From contig JBAYVY010000027.1 in assembly GCA_041674345.1 (NCBI GenBank), positions 1 to 18,609 on the forward strand: DNA of 18,609 nucleotides, written 5' to 3'. Source of the DNA: JBAYVY01 sp041674345. Lineage in GTDB: Bacteria > Planctomycetota > Phycisphaerae > Phycisphaerales > Zrk34. Under the pieces are notes generated by a model. That model was not told the DNA's origin. It saw nothing but the letters and a program-made list of their open reading frames with translations, and searched no databases. Position 1 is the stretch's first letter; the number at the start of each line of letters is the position of its first letter. Of the stretch, positions 6,445 through 12,552 are shown in pieces. The position numbers and the translations under genes are program-made.

Positions 6445-6732
6445 ATGAAGATTCGTCCCCTCGATGATCGTCTGGTGGTCAAGCCCCTCGAAGCCGAGAC
6501 CAAAACCGCGTCCGGCATCTACCTGCCCGAAAGCGCCAAGGAAAAACCCACGCAGGGCAAAGTCCTCGCCGTCGGCCCCGGCAAACTCAATGACGAAGGC
6601 CAGCGCATCACGCTGTCGGTCAAGAAGAACGACACCGTTCTGTACGGCAAATACAGCGGCAGCGAAATCGAAGTCGATGGCGAAAAAGTCGTCATCCTCC
6701 GCGAATCCGAACTACTGGGCATCGTTGAATAA
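6445..6732 (+). CDS. groES: 10-kDa co-chaperonin GroES
   Basis: A 95-residue GroES, the heptameric lid that caps the GroEL cavity. The family start MKIRPLDDRLVVK is followed by the mobile loop ETKTASGIYLPESAKEKP (residues 18-35), whose hydrophobic IYL tripeptide contacts GroEL; the roof loop and the C-terminal strand EKVVILRESELLGIVE are also present. Length is normal. GGAG at 6431-6434 lies ten bases before the ATG, a rather long but usable spacing. It sits between two groEL genes, after a heptamer array and before an inverted heptamer array, so either chaperonin could be its partner. Confidence 0.97.
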   Translation: MKIRPLDDRLVVKPLEAETKTASGIYLPESAKEKPTQGKVLAVGPGKLNDEGQRITLSVKKNDTVLYGKYSGSEIEVDGEKVVILRESELLGIVE

Positions 6733-6739
6733 TTCCATT

Positions 6740-6812
6740 GCGGATATCGGATTTCGGATTGCGGATTGATCCCGCATTCCAATCCGCGATCCGCAATCCC
6801 AAATCCGAAATC
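6740..6812. repeat. Inverted heptanucleotide arrays TCGGATT/AATCCGA before groEL2
   Basis: Four units run in one orientation at 6740-6767 (GCGGATA, TCGGATT, TCGGATT, GCGGATT) and four in the opposite orientation at 6781-6808 (AATCCGC, GATCCGC, AATCCCA, AATCCGA), followed by AATC. A 13-base spacer lies between. The arms can form a long stem. The groEL2 ribosome binding site AGGAG follows at 6815-6819. Confidence 0.92.
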
Positions 6813-6826
6813 AAAGGAGCCAAATC

Positions 6827-8437
6827 ATGGCTAAGCAATTGATGTTCGACGCCAACGCGATGGTCGAGATGAAAAAAGGTCTCGATCAACTGGCGAAAAC
6901 CGTGGCCGTCACACTCGGGCCGACCGGCCGGCATGTCGTGATCGGCAAAAGCTACGGCGCGCCCACCGTCACCAAGGACGGCGTGAGCGTCTCGAAGGAA
7001 ATCGAACTGCCCAGCCCGTTCCAGAATATGGGCGCGAAGATGGTCAACGAGGTCGCCAAACGCACCGCCGACAAGGCGGGGGACGGCACGACCACCGCGA
7101 CCGTCCTGGCGCAGGCGATCTTCACGCACGGCCTGAAATACGTGACGGCCGGCGTGAACCCCGTCATGCTCCAGCGCGGCATCACCGCCGCCGCCGAGGC
7201 CGCCAGCGATGCCATTCGTGACATGGCGTCCAAATGCAAGGGCAAGGAAGACCTGAAAAAGGTCGCCACGATCAGCGCCAACGGCAACCCCGTCATCGGC
7301 GAACTGATCGCCGAAGCGATTGAAAAGGTCGGCCCGCAGGGCGTCTGCGAAGTCGAAGAAGGCCAGTCCGCCGAGACGACTCTTGAATACGTCGAAGGCA
7401 TGAATTTCGACAAGGGTTACTTGTCGCCCTACTTCATGACCGATCCGAACACTTTGCAGTGCGTGCTGGAGGACGCGCTGGTGCTGATTCACGAGAAGAA
7501 GATCAGCAACCTGCCGGACCTGCTGCCGCTGCTGAACAAGATCGCCGCGAACGGCCAGCCGCTGCTGATCATCGCGGAAGATGTCGAGAACGAAGCGCTC
7601 GCGGCCCTGGTCGTCAACCGTCTGCGGGGCGCGTTGAAGATCGCGGCGGTGAAGGCCCCCGGTTTCGGGGATCGTCGCAAGGCGATTCTCGGCGACATCG
7701 CCGTGCTGACCGGCGGCCAGTTCATCAGCGAAGACCTGGGCGTCAAACTCGAAAACCTCGAACTGTCCGCCCTGGGCAAAGCCAAGAAAATCGTCATCGA
7801 CAAGGACAGCACCACGATCATCGAAGGCGCGGGCAAGAAGAAGGACATCACCGCCCGTTGCGATCAGATTCGTTCGCAGATCGAAAAAACCACCAGCGAC
7901 TACGACCGTGAAAAGTTGCAGGAACGTCTGGCGAAACTGACCGGCGGCGTGGCGATCATCCACGTCGGCGGCGCGACCGAAACCGCCATGAAGGAACTGA
8001 AGGACATGGTCGATGACGCCCTGCACGCCACGCGCGCCGCGGCGGAAGAGGGCTACGTCGCCGGCGGCGGCGTCGCGCTGATCCGCGCCATCGAAGCGGT
8101 CGAAAAGGCGAAATCCAAGGCCAAGGGTGATGAGAAGCTGGGCTTCGACATCATCGCCGCGGCGTTGGAAAGCCCGCTGAAGCAGATCGCCGGGAACGCC
8201 GGCGTTGACGGCGATGTCGTCGTCGAACAGGTGAAAGACGGCAAGGGCAACTACGGTTTCAACGCCGGTTCCAACGAATATGTCGATATGGTCAAGCAAG
8301 GCATCATCGACCCGGCGTTGGTGACCCGCACCGCGTTGCTGAACGCCGCGAGCGTGTCGGGGCTGATGCTGACGACCAATGTGATGGTGACGGATTTGAA
8401 GGACGATGTGGAACCCGTGGAAGGCGCGGTGGCGTAA
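6827..8437 (+). CDS. groEL: 60-kDa chaperonin GroEL, second copy, no GGM tail
   Basis: A second complete chaperonin of 536 residues. It keeps the nucleotide-binding elements (LGPTGRHVVI, VTKDGVSVSKEIE, GDGTTTATVLA, AGGGVALIRA) and the apical-domain region, but ends in DLKDDVEPVEGAVA instead of a Gly-Gly-Met tail. AGGAG at 6815-6819 lies seven bases before the ATG, one of the clearer ribosome binding sites here. Differences from the upstream copy (for example NLPDLLPLLNKIAANGQ against SLQKLVPFLEKVAKAGR in the apical domain) are spread along the protein, so this is a diverged paralogue with possibly different clients and not a recent duplicate. A 30-base stretch (7910-7939) is nonetheless identical to the first copy. 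An intrinsic terminator follows at 8466-8499. Confidence 0.97.
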   Translation: MAKQLMFDANAMVEMKKGLDQLAKTVAVTLGPTGRHVVIGKSYGAPTVTKDGVSVSKEIELPSPFQNMGAKMVNEVAKRTADKAGDGTTTATVLAQAIFTHGLKYVTAGVNPVMLQRGITAAAEAASDAIRDMASKCKGKEDLKKVATISANGNPVIGELIAEAIEKVGPQGVCEVEEGQSAETTLEYVEGMNFDKGYLSPYFMTDPNTLQCVLEDALVLIHEKKISNLPDLLPLLNKIAANGQPLLIIAEDVENEALAALVVNRLRGALKIAAVKAPGFGDRRKAILGDIAVLTGGQFISEDLGVKLENLELSALGKAKKIVIDKDSTTIIEGAGKKKDITARCDQIRSQIEKTTSDYDREKLQERLAKLTGGVAIIHVGGATETAMKELKDMVDDALHATRAAAEEGYVAGGGVALIRAIEAVEKAKSKAKGDEKLGFDIIAAALESPLKQIAGNAGVDGDVVVEQVKDGKGNYGFNAGSNEYVDMVKQGIIDPALVTRTALLNAASVSGLMLTTNVMVTDLKDDVEPVEGAVA

Positions 8438-8465
8438 GAACACCCTGTCGTTTTTTGAAAACATC

Positions 8466-8499
8466 GCACACCCAGGGCTGACGTCCTGGGTGTGCTTTT
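8466..8499 (+). terminator. Intrinsic terminator after groEL2
   Basis: A perfect 11-bp stem (GCACACCCAGG at 8466-8476 with CCTGGGTGTGC at 8485-8495), an 8-base loop, and TTTT directly after. It begins 28 bases after the groEL2 stop and is the best rho-independent terminator in the window. Confidence 0.88.
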
Positions 8500-8505
8500 C
8501 AGAGC

Positions 8506-8540
8506 GGATTTTTAACACAGAGGACACAGAGAACACAAGA
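8506..8540 (+). repeat. Left end of cassette: three nonamer units
   Basis: GGATTTTT is followed by AACACAGAG (8514-8522), GACACAGAG (8523-8531) and AACACAAGA (8532-8540), a clear 9-base period. The array ends directly before the GTG start of the gene at 8542. Confidence 0.85.
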
Positions 8541-8541
8541 G

Positions 8542-8937
8542 GTGGAAACCAACAAGGAAAATCTCAATGCCTTGACGCACACAATCATCGGCGCAGCCAT
8601 CGAAGTCCATCGGGCGCTGGGGCCGGGATTGTTGGAATCAACCTATGAGACCCGTCTTGTCTGGGAATTAGCGCAGCGAGGTTTAAAAGTAGAGCGGCGG
8701 AAACCTTTGCCTATAACGTACAAAGATGTGCAGTTGGATGCCGGTTATCGAATTGATCTTCTTGTTAACGGCTTGGTCATCGTTGAGTTGAAAGCCGTTG
8801 AAACTGTTCTCCCGATTCACGAACAGCAAGTGCTTTCATACCTAAAACTGTCCGCGTTGAAAATCGGCCTCCTAATTAACTTCAACGTCGAAATACCAAG
8901 AGACGGAGTCCACAGAATCATCAACGGTTCATTGTGA
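8542..8937 (+). CDS. GxxExxY family protein (PDDEXK_3-type nuclease fold)
   Basis: A 131-residue protein of the GxxExxY family. The signature is intact: G29-L-L-E32-S-T-Y35 within ALGPGLLESTYE. It is preceded by the usual LTHTIIGAAIEVHRAL helix. The later GYRIDLLVNGLVIVELKAVE carries D72 and the E82-x-K84 pair of a PD-(D/E)XK nuclease-like core, the fold assigned to this family (PDDEXK_3). Biological function is not established; nuclease activity is inferred from fold. The start is uncertain: GTG 8542 gives the full-length N-terminus and touches the nonamer array, while TTG 8572 has AAGGA 13 bases upstream. The gene lies inside inverted repeats and is unrelated in function to the chaperone genes around it, which points to insertion. 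Confidence 0.88.
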   Translation: METNKENLNALTHTIIGAAIEVHRALGPGLLESTYETRLVWELAQRGLKVERRKPLPITYKDVQLDAGYRIDLLVNGLVIVELKAVETVLPIHEQQVLSYLKLSALKIGLLINFNVEIPRDGVHRIINGSL

Positions 8938-8950
8938 CCTGCATTTATTG

Positions 8951-9031
8951 AACACGGAGAACGCTGAGTTCACAGAGGAATTCAAAGAAATAAACAAGAA
9001 TCTTTTCTCTGTGCCCTCTGTGTTTAAATCC
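8951..9031. repeat. Right end of cassette: internal nonamers and inverted terminal copy
   Basis: AACACGGAG, AACGCTGAG and TTCACAGAG stand in tandem at 8951-8977 in the same orientation as the left end. At 9003-9031 the reverse complement (TTTTCTCTGTGCCCTCTGTG then TTTAAATCC) closes the element. The two right-hand clusters can also pair with each other as a hairpin. Confidence 0.8.
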
Positions 9032-9038
9032 CTGACTC

Positions 9039-10184
9039 ATGGCGACTCAACACGATTATTACGAAATACTCGGCGTGAAACGCGACGCTTCGATCGAGGA
9101 GATCAAGAAGGCGTACAAGCGTTGTGCCATGAAATACCACCCGGATCGCAACCCCGGCGACCCGGAATCCGAACGCAAATTCAAAGAATGCGCCGAGGCC
9201 TACGAAGTTCTCAATGATTCTGAAAAACGTCAGCGTTACGACCGGTTCGGCCACGAAGGTTTGCGCGGGGCGGGGATGCACGATTTTTCCGGCATGGGGG
9301 CGTCGGATATTTTTTCGATGTTCGAGGAAATCTTCGGCGATATGGGCGGCCTGTTCGGCGGGGGCGGCCGACGGGGGGGCGGCGCTCGCGCCAAGCGGGG
9401 TTATGACCTTGAAACGCAGATCGAAATCACGTTGAACGAAGTGACGACGGGCACGACGAAGGACGTCGAATTCACAAGGCAGGACGTGTGCGACACCTGC
9501 GGGGGCAACGGCGCGAAGCCCGGCACTTCGCCTCAGAAATGCGCCACTTGCGGCGGCGTGGGACAGGTGGCGATGCGGCAGGGATTTTTCCAGATGGTTC
9601 GCGCCTGTCCGGCCTGCAACGGGCAGGGCACGGTGGTGAGCGAACACTGCCCCGATTGTCGCGGCAGCGGCCGCAAGCCGAAGCATCGCAAGGTTGAGGT
9701 GAAGGTTCCCGCAGGGATCGCGGACGGGATGACGATGGTGGTCAGGGGCGAGGGGGAGCCGGGCTTTTCACCTTCCGGGGGCGGCGGGCCGCGCGGCGAT
9801 CTGCACGTGGTCGTGAGCGTCAAGCCGCACGAGTTTTTCGTGCGGGACGGTGACAATCTGATACTGCATATGCCGGTCAGCTTTTCACAGGCGGCGTTGG
9901 GCGCGACGGTGGAGGTGCCGACGTTAAGCGGGCGGGACGAGTTGAAGATTCCGCGCGGCACGCAGCATGGGCAGACGTTCACGGTGGCGGACGCGGGGCT
10001 GCCGAACCTGCGGCACGGCGGCAGGGGCGATCTGATCGTGCAGGTTTTGCTGGAGATTCCGCGTAAACTGAGCAGGAAGCAGGAACAGTTGTTGCGTGAG
10101 TTCGCCGAGACGGAGGACCGCGCGGTGATGCCTGAAAGCAAGGGTTTTTTCGATAAAATCCGCAAATATGTGGCAGGTGAGTAA
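9039..10184 (+). CDS. dnaJ: Chaperone protein DnaJ (type I Hsp40)
   Basis: A complete 381-residue type I DnaJ, the co-chaperone that delivers clients to DnaK and stimulates its ATPase. The J-domain occupies residues 5-70 with the essential H34-P35-D36. A Gly/Phe-rich linker (about 72-118) includes MFEEIFGDMGGLFGGGG. The zinc region (151-212) has all four CxxCxGxG repeats, starting at C151, C168, C190 and C204. The two beta-sandwich client domains and a dimerisation tail follow. The ATG at 9039 lies six bases after the repeat-bounded GxxExxY cassette and has no visible Shine-Dalgarno, so the native leader may have been lost. A copy of the dispersed repeat (CTTCCGGGGG, 9772-9781) encodes FSPSGGGG in the first client domain. 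Its stop overlaps the grpE start by one base (TAATG). Confidence 0.97.
   Translation: MATQHDYYEILGVKRDASIEEIKKAYKRCAMKYHPDRNPGDPESERKFKECAEAYEVLNDSEKRQRYDRFGHEGLRGAGMHDFSGMGASDIFSMFEEIFGDMGGLFGGGGRRGGGARAKRGYDLETQIEITLNEVTTGTTKDVEFTRQDVCDTCGGNGAKPGTSPQKCATCGGVGQVAMRQGFFQMVRACPACNGQGTVVSEHCPDCRGSGRKPKHRKVEVKVPAGIADGMTMVVRGEGEPGFSPSGGGGPRGDLHVVVSVKPHEFFVRDGDNLILHMPVSFSQAALGATVEVPTLSGRDELKIPRGTQHGQTFTVADAGLPNLRHGGRGDLIVQVLLEIPRKLSRKQEQLLREFAETEDRAVMPESKGFFDKIRKYVAGE
9772..9781 (+). repeat. CTTCCGGGGG copy inside dnaJ
   Basis: A ten-base match to the dispersed motif, in frame, encoding part of a serine-glycine loop (SPSGGGG) in the first client-binding domain. Confidence 0.7.
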
Positions 10185-10750
10185 TGCCCCCCGAAGAACA
10201 AAAACCACAGCGTGAACAGGATCGGCCCGTCGAACCGGGTGCCCCCGGCCAGGCGTCGGAGTTGTCATCGGAGACCGAGGCGTTGCAGCGCGATCGCGAT
10301 GAGTTGTTCGAGCGGTTGCAGCGTGTCAGTGCCGACTATGCGAATTACATCAAGCGATCGACGCAGAATCTGTCGGACGGCATCGAGTTCGCCAAGGGCG
10401 ATCTGATGAAGCAGTTGATCCCGGTGCTGGATCATTTCGAGAACGCGATGGGCGTGGAACCGGCGAGCGATGACGCGAAGGCGCTGCGTGACGGCGTGAA
10501 GATCGTGCGGGATGAGTTGTTGAAGGTGATGCAGATGTCGGGCGTGGAAAAGATCGACGCCAGCGTCGGCGATACGTTTGACCCGACGATTCACGAGGCG
10601 ATGCTGCGTCAGCCGGCCGAGGGCGTGAAGGCGAACGCTGTGTCGATGGTGTTCAGCCCCGGCTATCGTTTCGGGAAGCGGACGCTGCGACCGGCGAAGG
10701 TCGCGGTGGCGCCGGCCCCCGCCCCCGGAAGTTCCGACAGCAAGGAGTAA
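10184..10750 (+). CDS. grpE: Nucleotide exchange factor GrpE
   Basis: A 188-residue GrpE, which releases ADP from DnaK so that it can bind a new client. Residues 1-35 are polar and disordered, as usual. A long dimerising helix (about 35-85, with RDELFERLQRVSADYANYIKR) leads to the beta domain ending in EGVKANAVSMVFSPGYRFGKRTLRPAKVAVA, which carries the family signature GY-x-F/L-x-x-R-x-LRPA-x-V. ATG overlaps the dnaJ stop by one base, so the two are translationally coupled. The C-terminal APAPAPGSSDSKE is encoded by a copy of the dispersed repeat (10715-10733) and looks appended. dnaK is not in the window. Confidence 0.96.
   Translation: MPPEEQKPQREQDRPVEPGAPGQASELSSETEALQRDRDELFERLQRVSADYANYIKRSTQNLSDGIEFAKGDLMKQLIPVLDHFENAMGVEPASDDAKALRDGVKIVRDELLKVMQMSGVEKIDASVGDTFDPTIHEAMLRQPAEGVKANAVSMVFSPGYRFGKRTLRPAKVAVAPAPAPGSSDSKE
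10715..10733. repeat. CCCCCGGAAGTT copy in the grpE tail
   Basis: A full 12-base copy at 10722-10733 preceded by a GCCCCCG extension from 10715. It encodes the alanine-proline C-terminal tail of GrpE, beyond the conserved domain. Confidence 0.85.
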
Positions 10751-10753
10751 ATC

Positions 10754-11080
10754 ATGCCAACATATGAATATCAGTGCGAAGCGTGCGGGCAACGGATGGA
10801 GGAGTTTCAGTCGATGTCGGCCAAGCCGCTGCGCAAGTGCCCCGAGTGCGGCAAGCCGAAGCTGAAGCGACTGATCGGCACGGGTGCGGGCGTGATTTTC
10901 AAGGGATCGGGTTTCTATCAGACCGATTACAGGTCGGATTCGTACAAGAAATCCGCGGAGGCCGAGAAAAAACCCCCGGAAGTTAAGTCCGCGGAAGTGA
11001 AGCCCGTGGAAACGAAGTCCGCGGAAACGAAGAAAACAGAAATGAAGGCCGAATCAAAGAAGAAGAGCGAAGCGGCGTGA
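10754..11080 (+). CDS. FmdB-type zinc-ribbon protein
   Basis: A 108-residue small protein whose first 65 residues form the FmdB/regulatory-protein zinc ribbon: MPTYEYQCEACG with C8-x-x-C11 and, after a short loop, C29-x-x-C32 in RKCPECG. The segment GTGAGVIFKGSGFYQTDY is also typical. The biochemical role of this family is unsettled; it was first linked to regulation of formamidase genes. ATG lies three bases after the grpE stop, so it is part of the dnaJ-grpE unit and may have a proteostasis role, which is inference. The last 40 residues are a lysine- and glutamate-rich low-complexity tail of SAE(V/T)K units, which begins exactly at a CCCCCGGAAGTT copy (10973-10984). Confidence 0.88.
   Translation: MPTYEYQCEACGQRMEEFQSMSAKPLRKCPECGKPKLKRLIGTGAGVIFKGSGFYQTDYRSDSYKKSAEAEKKPPEVKSAEVKPVETKSAETKKTEMKAESKKKSEAA
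10973..10984. repeat. CCCCCGGAAGTT copy in the fmdB-like tail
   Basis: A full 12-base copy encoding PPEV at the junction between the zinc-ribbon domain and the degenerate SAEVK/VETK/SAETK repeats (10985-11040). Those repeats share GGAA-GT-AA-G elements with the motif and may have grown from it. Confidence 0.85.
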
Positions 11081-11085
11081 AGAAC

Positions 11086-11123
11086 CCGGACCTTCGCCCC
11101 CGGAAGTAAGGTCTCAGGTCCGG
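11086..11123. terminator. Bidirectional hairpin between fmdB-like gene and folK
   Basis: CCGGACCT (11086-11093) pairs with AGGTCCGG (11116-11123). An alternative inner pair ACCTT/AAGGT also exists. A copy of CCCCCGGAAGT (11097-11107) forms the loop. It lies in the 33-base gap between convergent genes and overlaps the folK stop, so it could end transcription from both sides; T tracts are absent. Confidence 0.5.
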
Positions 11124-11623
11124 CTTGACGACCACACCGGCATTTCATACAGCGTTAACGGGGGTTCATTCAGCGCATCAAGCAATTGGCGAACGGATCG
11201 GCGCGACACCGGATGCGTCAGGTTCGGGTCGATGTCACACAGGGGCTGCAACACGAACGCGCGTTCGTGCAGATGCGGATGCGGAACGGTCAGCGTGCCG
11301 GTGTCGATGACAAGGTCGTCGTAGAGCAGCAGATCAAGATCAAGCGTGCGAGGCCCCCATTTTTCACGGCGCACGCGACCGGCGTCGGTTTCGATGCGCA
11401 ACAGTTCCCACATCAGGGCCGCCGGTTCCAGCGAGGTTCGCAGTTCGATCACCGCGTTGAGATAGCGCCCCTGCCGACCCGGCCCGACCGGATCGGTTTC
11501 ATAGACATGCGAACATCGCGTGGCGGTTGATCCGGGCAAGGCGGCCAGCGCATCGCGTGCGGCGAGGAGGTGTGCCGCGCGATCGGCGAGATTGGAACCG
11601 AGGGCGATGCGGACAAGGGGCAT
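11114..11623 (-). CDS. folK: HPPK, 2-amino-4-hydroxy-6-hydroxymethyldihydropteridine pyrophosphokinase
   Basis: A 169-residue HPPK that transfers pyrophosphate from ATP to 6-hydroxymethyl-dihydropterin in folate synthesis. Family landmarks: the N-terminal strand RIALGSNLADR, the VYETDPVG loop, FLNA-like RYLNAVIEL, the REKWGPRTLDLDLLLYDD signature with the two magnesium-binding aspartates, and PHPHLHERAFVLQPLCDI. ATG 11623 is chosen because MPLVRIALGSN is the standard start; the frame is open for nine more codons upstream. It is the last gene of the minus-strand cluster, 42 bases after fliA with a hairpin between, so it may be read through from the flagellar operon or have its own promoter. 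Its only clear link to the flagellar genes is position. Confidence 0.95.
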   Translation of the reverse strand: MPLVRIALGSNLADRAAHLLAARDALAALPGSTATRCSHVYETDPVGPGRQGRYLNAVIELRTSLEPAALMWELLRIETDAGRVRREKWGPRTLDLDLLLYDDLVIDTGTLTVPHPHLHERAFVLQPLCDIDPNLTHPVSRRSVRQLLDALNEPPLTLYEMPVWSSSRT

Positions 11624-11637
11624 GGTTGGATTATATG

Positions 11638-11662
11638 ACTCCGGGGGCACTGAAGTGCCCCC
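11638..11662. terminator. GGGGGCAC hairpin between fliA and folK
   Basis: GGGGGCAC (11643-11650) and GTGCCCCC (11655-11662) form a perfect 8-bp stem with a TGAA loop, three bases beyond the fliA stop. ACTCCGGGGG at 11638-11647 is a variant of the dispersed motif, so this is a third copy of the composite element. Strong stem but no T tract. Confidence 0.6.
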
Positions 11663-11665
11663 GCC

Positions 11666-12487
11666 TCATTCTTCTTCCGTGGCGAACTCGTCGGTCTTGT
11701 GCTGCATCTGCGCCTTGAGGCGGGCGAGGATGGACGAGTGCATCTGGCTGACGCGGGATTCGGACAGGTCGAGCGTCTGGCCGATTTCCTTCATCGTCAT
11801 TTCTTCGTAGTAATACAGCACAAGGATCAGGCGTTCGGCGCGGCTGAGGCCCTTGGTCATCAGGTCTTTGAGGTCGCGGCGTTGAACCTGCGAGAGCGGA
11901 TTGGGCTGGCGGTCATCGCGCAGAACGTCGATTTCACGGACATCTTTGTTGGAGTCGGTCTCGAACCATTTGCGATGGATGGAGACGACGCCGACCGCGC
12001 CGGAGTCTTTGACGATCTTGTTGAATTCGTCCATCGGCATGTCGAGTTCGCCGGCGACTTCGACGTCGGTGGGATGGCGGCCCATTTTCATGGCCAGACG
12101 TTTGCGGGCGCCTTCGATTTTGGAAGTTCGGCTTCGCACGAGGCGGGGCACCCAGTCCATCGAGCGAAGTTCGTCGAGAATCGCGCCGCGGATGCGCGGG
12201 GCGCAGTAGGTTTCAAACTTCACGCCACGATCCATGTCGAAGGCGTCGATGGCGTCCATCAGGCCGAAGATGCCCGCGGACTGGAGGTCTTCGACATCGA
12301 CCTCGACGGGGAGTTTGGTATGGATTCGTTCGGCGTTGTATTTGACCAGGTGAAGGTACTTGGTGAGCAGGAAGTTGCGAATCTCACCGGAGCCGGTCTT
12401 CTGGTATTCGATCCAGACCTCGGTGACATCGCGTTGATCGACGGGGACTTCGACGGTTGCGGCGGCGCGGCGTTTGGGGGAAGGCAT
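11666..12487 (-). CDS. fliA: RNA polymerase sigma factor FliA (sigma-28) for flagellar genes
   Basis: A 273-residue sigma factor of the FliA/WhiG group. Region 2 is complete (YLHLVKYNAERIHTKLPVEVDVEDLQSAGIFGLMDAIDAFDMDRGVKFETYCAPRIRGAILDELRSMDWVPR), region 3 follows (GARKRLAMKMGRHPTDVEVAGELDM), and region 4 ends with an intact helix-turn-helix (MTMKEIGQTLDLSESRVSQMHSSILARLK). It directs core polymerase to late flagellar promoters. Two ATGs lie six bases apart; I choose the second (12487) because AAGGAG at 12494-12499 abuts the first but sits six bases from the second. It is co-oriented with the flhB-flhA-flhF-flhG genes, the common bacterial order. No anti-sigma gene flgM is in the window. 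Region 4 is full length, so it should be active. Confidence 0.95.
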   Translation of the reverse strand: MPSPKRRAAATVEVPVDQRDVTEVWIEYQKTGSGEIRNFLLTKYLHLVKYNAERIHTKLPVEVDVEDLQSAGIFGLMDAIDAFDMDRGVKFETYCAPRIRGAILDELRSMDWVPRLVRSRTSKIEGARKRLAMKMGRHPTDVEVAGELDMPMDEFNKIVKDSGAVGVVSIHRKWFETDSNKDVREIDVLRDDRQPNPLSQVQRRDLKDLMTKGLSRAERLILVLYYYEEMTMKEIGQTLDLSESRVSQMHSSILARLKAQMQHKTDEFATEEE

Positions 12488-12552
12488 GGTCATCTCCTTG
12501 ACCGAATCAGATCATCTTTCGCCGCATACATCCTTGATGCGGCGACGGGAAA

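Larger units (their letters stand above)
8506..9032. mobile_element. Candidate short mobile cassette: GxxExxY gene between inverted 9-bp-repeat arrays
   Basis: The two ends are near-matching inverted repeats of about 30 bases: left 8506-8535 and the complement of right 9003-9031, agreeing at about 26 of 30 positions. Both begin GGATTT and run into AACACAGAG units. Between them is one gene. The cassette is more AT-rich than its neighbours and lies between the groEL2 terminator and dnaJ. I see no target-site duplication and no transposase, so any mobility would need help in trans. Calling it mobile is inference. Confidence 0.5.

Noticed and set aside
4680..8536. Very long open frames on the minus strand opposite both groEL genes (over 600 codons each)
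   Set aside because: They are mirror frames of high-GC coding DNA, rich in Asp, His, Gly, Arg and Phe with no family signal, and run through gaps and repeats. The plus strand holds unmistakable GroEL and GroES.
8948..9217. Frame of 89 codons running from the cassette into dnaJ
   Set aside because: It translates repeat DNA and then dnaJ out of frame; the J-domain frame starting at 9039 is certain.
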